Assembly: GCA_025465145.1 (NCBI GenBank)
Contig: JAODNS010000200.1
Coordinates: forward strand, 1 to 13,823
DNA: 13,823 nucleotides
Direction: 5' to 3'
DNA from: Frankiales bacterium
Lineage (GTDB): Bacteria > Actinomycetota > Actinomycetes > Mycobacteriales > SCTD01
Position numbers and translations under genes: made by a program. This document shows positions 6,733 through 13,823 of this stretch, piece after piece. Under the pieces are notes generated by a model. That model did not search any database, was not told the origin of the DNA, and worked only from the letters and a program-made list of their open reading frames with translations. Within the stretch, counting starts at the first letter, position 1, and each line of letters begins with the position of its first letter.

Positions 6733-7418
6733 GACAGCGCGGCCGCGATCCGGGCAGCTGCGGCACCGGGGTCGGCCGCGCCCGTGATGGGCCGGCCGAT
6801 GACGAGCAGGTCGGCGCCGTCGCGCAGCGCCTGCTCCGGCGTCGCGACCCGCGCCTGGTCCTGGGCGTCCGCGCCGGCCGGCCGTACGCCGGGCGTGATG
6901 AGCACGACGTCCGGACCGACTTCGCTGCGGACGAGCGAGACCTCCTGAGGCGAGCACACCAGGGCGCCCGCGCCGGCCCCGACCGCGAGCACCGCCAGCC
7001 GCCGCACCGCGTCCTGCGGCGGGCCGGCGAGTCCGATCGCGCCGAGCGCCTCGTCGTTCAGGCTGGTCAGCACGGTCACCGCCGCGATGCAGACGTCGGG
7101 CGCGGCCTCGACCGCGGCGCGGACCATCGCGGCGCCGCCCCCGGCGTGCACCGTCAGGTACTTCGGCTTCAGCCGGGCCACCGACCGGGCTGCCCCGGCG
7201 ACCGTGTTGGGGATGTCGTGCAGCTTCAGGTCGAGGAACAGCCCGACCCCGGTGCCGCCCCGGACCGTCTCGACGATGGACGGTCCGGTGCGGCAGAACA
7301 GCTCCAGCCCGACCTTCACCACCGACACGTACGGCGTGACCGCATTGGCCCAGCGCGCGGCGGTCTCGACGTCCGGCGCGTCGAGCGCGACGGCGATGGG
7401 GGCCTTGGTCTGCGGCAC
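6729..7418 (-). CDS. pyrF: Orotidine 5'-phosphate decarboxylase, class I
   Basis: A 229-residue cytosolic enzyme for the last step of UMP synthesis, decarboxylation of OMP. The active-site array DLKLHD is at 63-68 (Asp63, Lys65, Asp68 of the DxKxxD motif) inside LFLDLKLHDIPNTV. LDAPD (12-16) and KVGLEL (35-40) form the first strands, and VIGRPIT near the C-terminus is the phosphate-gripping segment. Its length and DxKLHDIPNT form match the class I enzyme of E. coli and Bacillus, unlike the longer class II type I recall for Mycobacterium and Streptomyces. The GTG start at 7418 directly follows the pyrD TGA and has GAGGAG 6 nt upstream. Last gene of the pyrimidine operon; its TAG overlaps the stop of the plus-strand gene. 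Confidence 0.97.
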   Translation of the reverse strand: MPQTKAPIAVALDAPDVETAARWANAVTPYVSVVKVGLELFCRTGPSIVETVRGGTGVGLFLDLKLHDIPNTVAGAARSVARLKPKYLTVHAGGGAAMVRAAVEAAPDVCIAAVTVLTSLNDEALGAIGLAGPPQDAVRRLAVLAVGAGAGALVCSPQEVSLVRSEVGPDVVLITPGVRPAGADAQDQARVATPEQALRDGADLLVIGRPITGAADPGAAAARIAAALS

Positions 7419-8447
7419 TCAGCTCTCCTCTGGCAGGTCGTCGCCGACCGGGTCGGGGTCCTGCGGGACGTACTTCTGCGCGGGCTGGTGGGCCAGTCCG
7501 ACGATGTCGGACAGCCGGTCGATGCCGCGCTCGGCGAGTGCGTGGGCCAGCTCGTGCAGCACCCGCACCGGCGCGGTCGGGTCGCCGAAGACGGTGGTGC
7601 CGACGCTGACGGCGCTGGCTCCGGCGAGCAGGAACTCGAGCGCGTCGAGGCCGGTCCGGATGCCTCCCATGCCGAGGATCGGCACGTCCGGCAGCGCGGC
7701 GTGGCACTGCCAGACGCAGCGAACGGCGATCGGCCGGATGGCCGGGCCGGACAGCCCGCCCGTGACACCGCCGAGGACGGGACGCATCGTCGTGGTGTCG
7801 ATCGCCATGCCCAGCAGGGTGTTGATGACCGACAGCCCGTCTGCGCCCGCGTCGACGACGGACCGGGCGATCAGCGCGATGTCGGTGACGTCCGGCGAGA
7901 GCTTGGCGAAGACCGGCACGCCCTTGTCGGTGTTCCGGCGTACGGCGGACACGACTGCCGCGGCGGCCGCCGGGTCGCACGCGAACACCTGGCCGCGGTC
8001 CTCGACGTTGGGGCAGGAGATGTTCACCTCGACCATGGACAGGCCGGGCCGTCCGCGCAGCTTCATCGCGAGCTTGGCGTAGTCCTCGACGCTGCCGCCG
8101 GCGATGGAGACGACCGCGCGGGCGCCACGGCCGGCCAACCAGCTGAGGTCCTTGTCGAGGAACGCCTCGATGCCGGGGCCTTGGAGGCCGATGGAGTTGA
8201 GCATCCCGCTGGGCGTCTCGGCCATGCGCGGCGTCGCCCGTCCGGACCGCGCCGCCAGCATGATCGACTTCGTGACGACGCCGCCGATGGCGGTGACGTC
8301 GAAGAACTGGTCCAGCTCCTGACCGGCCGCCGCACACCCGCTCGCCGTGAACACGGGGTTCGGGAACCGGACGCCGGCGAGCGTGGTGCTGAGGTCGACC
8401 GCAGGCAGCTGCGGCGTCTCCCGCGGCCGAAGCGTGAGCTCGCTCAT
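7419..8447 (-). CDS. pyrD: Dihydroorotate dehydrogenase, class 1B catalytic subunit
   Basis: A 342-residue FMN enzyme that oxidises dihydroorotate to orotate. The catalytic-base cysteine of class 1 enzymes is Cys145 in VEVNISCPNVED (139-150). Other blocks are NPVFTASG (30-37), the NSIGLQGPG loop (84-92) and the FMN-phosphate segments GGVTGG and GMGGI. Class 2 quinone-linked enzymes have Ser instead of this Cys and an N-terminal membrane helix; neither is present. The adjacent pyrK identifies class 1B, in which NAD+ is the final acceptor. The C-terminus carries a polar tail after the barrel (VPQDPDPVGDDLPEES), of no assigned role. The ATG at 8447 overlaps the pyrK TGA by one base, with GGAGG at 8458-8454 inside pyrK. 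Confidence 0.95.
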   Translation of the reverse strand: MSELTLRPRETPQLPAVDLSTTLAGVRFPNPVFTASGCAAAGQELDQFFDVTAIGGVVTKSIMLAARSGRATPRMAETPSGMLNSIGLQGPGIEAFLDKDLSWLAGRGARAVVSIAGGSVEDYAKLAMKLRGRPGLSMVEVNISCPNVEDRGQVFACDPAAAAAVVSAVRRNTDKGVPVFAKLSPDVTDIALIARSVVDAGADGLSVINTLLGMAIDTTTMRPVLGGVTGGLSGPAIRPIAVRCVWQCHAALPDVPILGMGGIRTGLDALEFLLAGASAVSVGTTVFGDPTAPVRVLHELAHALAERGIDRLSDIVGLAHQPAQKYVPQDPDPVGDDLPEES

Positions 8448-9306
8448 CAGTGGCCTCCGCCGGTCGACACCGGAGCGCCGAGCACGTCCTCCGGCACCGT
8501 GCCGACGTCGTCCCAGCGGACCCGCTCGCCCAGGAACACCGGCCCCTCGACGCAGGAGCGCACCATGCGGCTGATGCCGTCGTCGCCGACCACCGGCAGC
8601 ACGCACGTCATGCAGACGCCGACGCCGCAGGCCATGGATTCCTCCACGGCCACCTGGCTGGGTATGCCACGCGCGGCCGCGAGGTCGTGGACCGCGCGCA
8701 GCATCGCCATCGGCCCGCAGGCGTAGACGACGTCGGCGCGGGTCCGGTCCAGCACGTCCGGGAGGACGTCGCTCACCCGGCCGCGCTCCCCCGCGCTGCC
8801 GTCGTCCGTCGTCACGGACAGGGACGACCCGATCCGCTTGGCGTCGAGCGTGCCGAACAGCCGGTCGGCGCTGCCGGCGCCGAGCACGAAGTCGACCCGG
8901 CTGCCCCGCTCGCGCAGCGCGTTGGCGAGCGGCAGCAGCGGTGCGCTGCCGTAGCCGCCTCCGACCAGCGTCGCATTGACCGGCTGGGTAGGCAGCCGGA
9001 ACGGCTTGCCCAGCGGCCCGACGACGTCGACCTTGTCCTGGGGCCGCCGGGTGGCGAGCCACGCCGTGCCCTTGCCGTGCACAGAGAAGACGAACTCGAC
9101 GGTGCCGCCGTAGACGCCGCGCTCCTTCACGTCGTAGATGGCGAACGCGCGCCGCAGCAGCATGCTCGACTCCGGGCCGCCGACCTGCAGCGCGACGAAG
9201 TGACCCGGCTTGGTCAGCTCGGCGATGCCGGGCGCCACCACGGTCATCGCGTTGTAGGCGCCCACCTTGCGGATCGACAGGACCTCGCCCTGCACCTGAA
9301 CCGGCA

Positions 9307-9307
<1 letters not shown>
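8447..9307 (-). CDS. pyrK: Dihydroorotate dehydrogenase electron transfer subunit (PyrK)
   Basis: A 286-residue iron-sulfur flavoprotein that takes electrons from PyrD and passes them to NAD+. An N-terminal FAD-binding barrel (about 1-105) contains RRAFAIYD (52-59), where the ferredoxin-reductase family usually has RPxS. The nucleotide-binding domain has VGGGYGSAPLLPL (115-127) and the CGPMAML motif (197-203). The C-terminal 2Fe-2S site is ACGVGVCMTC with Cys227, Cys232, Cys235 and a fourth Cys252, the spacing of Bacillus and Lactococcus PyrK. All four ligands are present, so it should be functional. The ATG at 9307 shares one base with the carB stop (TGATG) and no clear ribosome site precedes it, so its translation probably depends on carB. 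Related ferredoxin-reductase-like proteins exist, but the position before pyrD settles the call. Confidence 0.95.
8454..8458 (-). promoter_or_regulatory. Shine-Dalgarno of pyrD within the pyrK 3' end
   Basis: GGAGG ends 6 nt before the pyrD ATG at 8447 and lies inside the last codons of pyrK. It confirms the start that produces the TGATG junction. Confidence 0.7.
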
Positions 9308-12573
<3,266 letters not shown>

Positions 12574-13710
12574 TCAGCGCTCCATCAGGTCGGCGAACTG
12601 GGCGAACAGGCCGGTGGCGTCGTGCGGGCCGGGGGCCGCCTCAGGGTGGTACTGGACGCTGAAGGCCTTGGCCTGCAGACACGTCAGCCCCTCGACGACC
12701 TGGTCGTTGAGGTCGACGTGGCTGACCTGCACCTGGCCGTACGGCGTCTCCACGGGGCTGCCGTCGACCGGCGCGTCCACCGCGAAGCCATGGTTGTGGC
12801 TGGTCACGTGCACCCGCCCGGTGGTCAGCTCCTGGACCGGCTGGTTCACGCCGCGGTGGCCGTACTGCAGCTTGTAGGTCCCGAGTCCCAGCGCGCGGCC
12901 GAGGACCTGGTTGCCGAAGCAGATGCCGAACACGGGCACGTCGGCGTCGAGGACGCCGCGCATCGCGTCGACGGCGTAGTCGGCTGTGGCCGGATCGCCG
13001 GGGCCGTTGCTGAAGAAGACGCCGTCCGGCTGCACGGCGAGCAGGTCCGCGGCGGTGGCGGTCGCGGGCAGCACGTGCACCTCGCAGCCGGCCTGCGCCA
13101 TGTGCCACGGCGTGCGTCGCTTGATGCCGAGGTCCATCGCGGCGACGGTGAAGCGCTTCTCCCCCACCGCCGGCACGACGTAGGCGGTCTCGGTGCTGAC
13201 CTCCTTTGCGAGGTCGGCGCCCTTCATGCCGGGGCTGGCCTGCACCCGCTCCAGTGCGTCGCTCGGGACCTCGCCGCTGAAGATGCCGACGCGCATGGCG
13301 CCGCGCTCGCGCAGGTGCCGGGTCAGGGCCCGGGTGTCGACGCCGCTGATGCCCACGACGCCCTGCTGCTCGAGCTCCTCGTCAAGGGTGCGGCTGCTCC
13401 GCCAGTTGGACCGGACCCTGCTGGGGTCGCGAACGACATAGCCGCTGACCCAGATCCGGCCGGACTCGGGGTCCTCGTCGTTGACCCCGGTATTGCCGAC
13501 GTGCGGGGCAGTCATGACGACGACCTGCCGGTGGTACGACGGGTCGGTCAGCGTCTCCTGGTAGCCGGTCATGCCCGTGTTGAAGCAGAGCTCGGCGACC
13601 TGTGCGGCGTGGGCGCCAAAACCCTCGCCCCAGAAAACGCTGCCATCCGCGAGCACGAGGACCGCGGTGGCGCCAGGCGGCGGGGCGCCGGGCTGAGAGG
13701 CTACGGGCAT
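12574..13710 (-). CDS. carA: Carbamoyl-phosphate synthase small subunit (glutaminase)
   Basis: A 378-residue glutamine amidotransferase subunit that releases ammonia from glutamine and channels it to CarB. The N-terminal domain has FNTGMTGYQETLTDPSY (43-59) and APHVGNTGVNDED (68-80). The class I amidotransferase domain has SNGPGDP (234-240), the nucleophile Cys264 in GICFGNQ, SHNHGF (304-309) and QYHPEA (353-358) with His355 and Glu357. I chose the ATG at 13710 because it gives the usual length and has GGAG 9 nt upstream. The frame is open to the window edge and an alternative GTG exists at 13803, but the extra 31 residues are Ala/Thr/Pro-rich and not part of the family. First gene of the visible pyrimidine operon; its promoter lies beyond the window. 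Confidence 0.97.
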   Translation of the reverse strand: MPVASQPGAPPPGATAVLVLADGSVFWGEGFGAHAAQVAELCFNTGMTGYQETLTDPSYHRQVVVMTAPHVGNTGVNDEDPESGRIWVSGYVVRDPSRVRSNWRSSRTLDEELEQQGVVGISGVDTRALTRHLRERGAMRVGIFSGEVPSDALERVQASPGMKGADLAKEVSTETAYVVPAVGEKRFTVAAMDLGIKRRTPWHMAQAGCEVHVLPATATAADLLAVQPDGVFFSNGPGDPATADYAVDAMRGVLDADVPVFGICFGNQVLGRALGLGTYKLQYGHRGVNQPVQELTTGRVHVTSHNHGFAVDAPVDGSPVETPYGQVQVSHVDLNDQVVEGLTCLQAKAFSVQYHPEAAPGPHDATGLFAQFADLMER

Positions 13711-13823
13711 CGCTGGGGTCTCCGTGGCGGCCGGTGCGGCGGTGAGGTCGGCGAGCGTCAGGCCGGTGGCGGCAATGATGGCGGACCAATGCTTGGCCGG
13801 CACGCTGCGCGCTTGGCGCCATT
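13711..13823 (-). other. Region upstream of carA, possible 3' end of the preceding gene
   Basis: These 113 bases run to the window edge. One minus-strand frame ends at a TGA at 13760-13758 after 21 visible codons and could be the tail of the gene before carA; actinobacteria often have pyrC or a small membrane protein there. Another frame runs without a stop into carA. Too little sequence is present to recognise a product, and no promoter or pyrimidine attenuator was seen. Confidence 0.25.
13720..13723 (-). promoter_or_regulatory. Shine-Dalgarno of carA
   Basis: GGAG on the minus strand, 9 nt before the ATG at 13710. It favours this start over the GTG at 13803, which has no purine-rich site before it. 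Confidence 0.55.

Noticed and set aside
6738..6747. Palindrome CGCGGCCGCG near the pyrF end as a terminator or operator
   Set aside because: It lies inside pyrF codons, has no loop or U-tract, and short GC palindromes are expected by chance in this base composition.
4350..8726. Plus-strand open frame of 1458 codons
   Set aside because: It runs out of frame through the GGDEF-EAL gene and antisense through pyrF and pyrD. Its product is Arg/Ala/Gly-rich with no domain, the normal effect of high GC content.

Overview
The window is about 13.8 kb of very GC-rich DNA carrying a conserved actinobacterial housekeeping neighbourhood. The marker order is carA-carB-...-pyrF / mihF-gmk-rpoZ-coaBC-metK-priA. 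The 105-residue mIHF protein and the short actinobacterial omega subunit place it in Actinomycetota. Genus cannot be set from sequence alone. The NAD-linked pyrK-pyrD pair and the short (class I) PyrF argue against Mycobacterium and Streptomyces, as I recall those genomes. All genes but one are on the minus strand, so they are read from the right edge to the left.

Right block (13710-6729, minus): a five-gene pyrimidine operon, carA, carB, pyrK, pyrD, pyrF. Every junction is 0 nt or a 1-nt overlap (TGAGTG or TGATG). CarAB makes carbamoyl phosphate, PyrD/PyrK oxidises dihydroorotate with electrons passing through FAD and a 2Fe-2S cluster to NAD+, and PyrF decarboxylates OMP to UMP. The usual upstream genes (pyrB, pyrC) are not in the window.

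Centre (4363-6732, plus): the only plus-strand gene encodes a 789-residue polytopic membrane GGDEF-EAL protein, a cyclic-di-GMP synthase/phosphodiesterase. It is convergent with pyrF, sharing one CTAG tetranucleotide as both stop codons. It is divergent from mihF across a 93-bp promoter region. This is the accessory element of the window and the most interesting part.

Left block (4269-1, minus): mihF, gmk, rpoZ, coaBC, metK and a 5' fragment of priA. mihF-gmk overlap by 4 nt, and the next two gaps are 8 and 4 nt. The last two gaps are 56 and 35 nt, and no convincing terminator was seen in either. The block combines a nucleoid protein, GMP kinase, an RNA polymerase subunit, coenzyme A synthesis, S-adenosylmethionine synthesis and replication restart.

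No tRNA, rRNA, IS element, CRISPR array or repeat family was seen, and no stretch above 300 bases lacks a gene. Beyond the GGDEF-EAL insertion with its unusual gene junctions, I found no clearly new multi-gene system.
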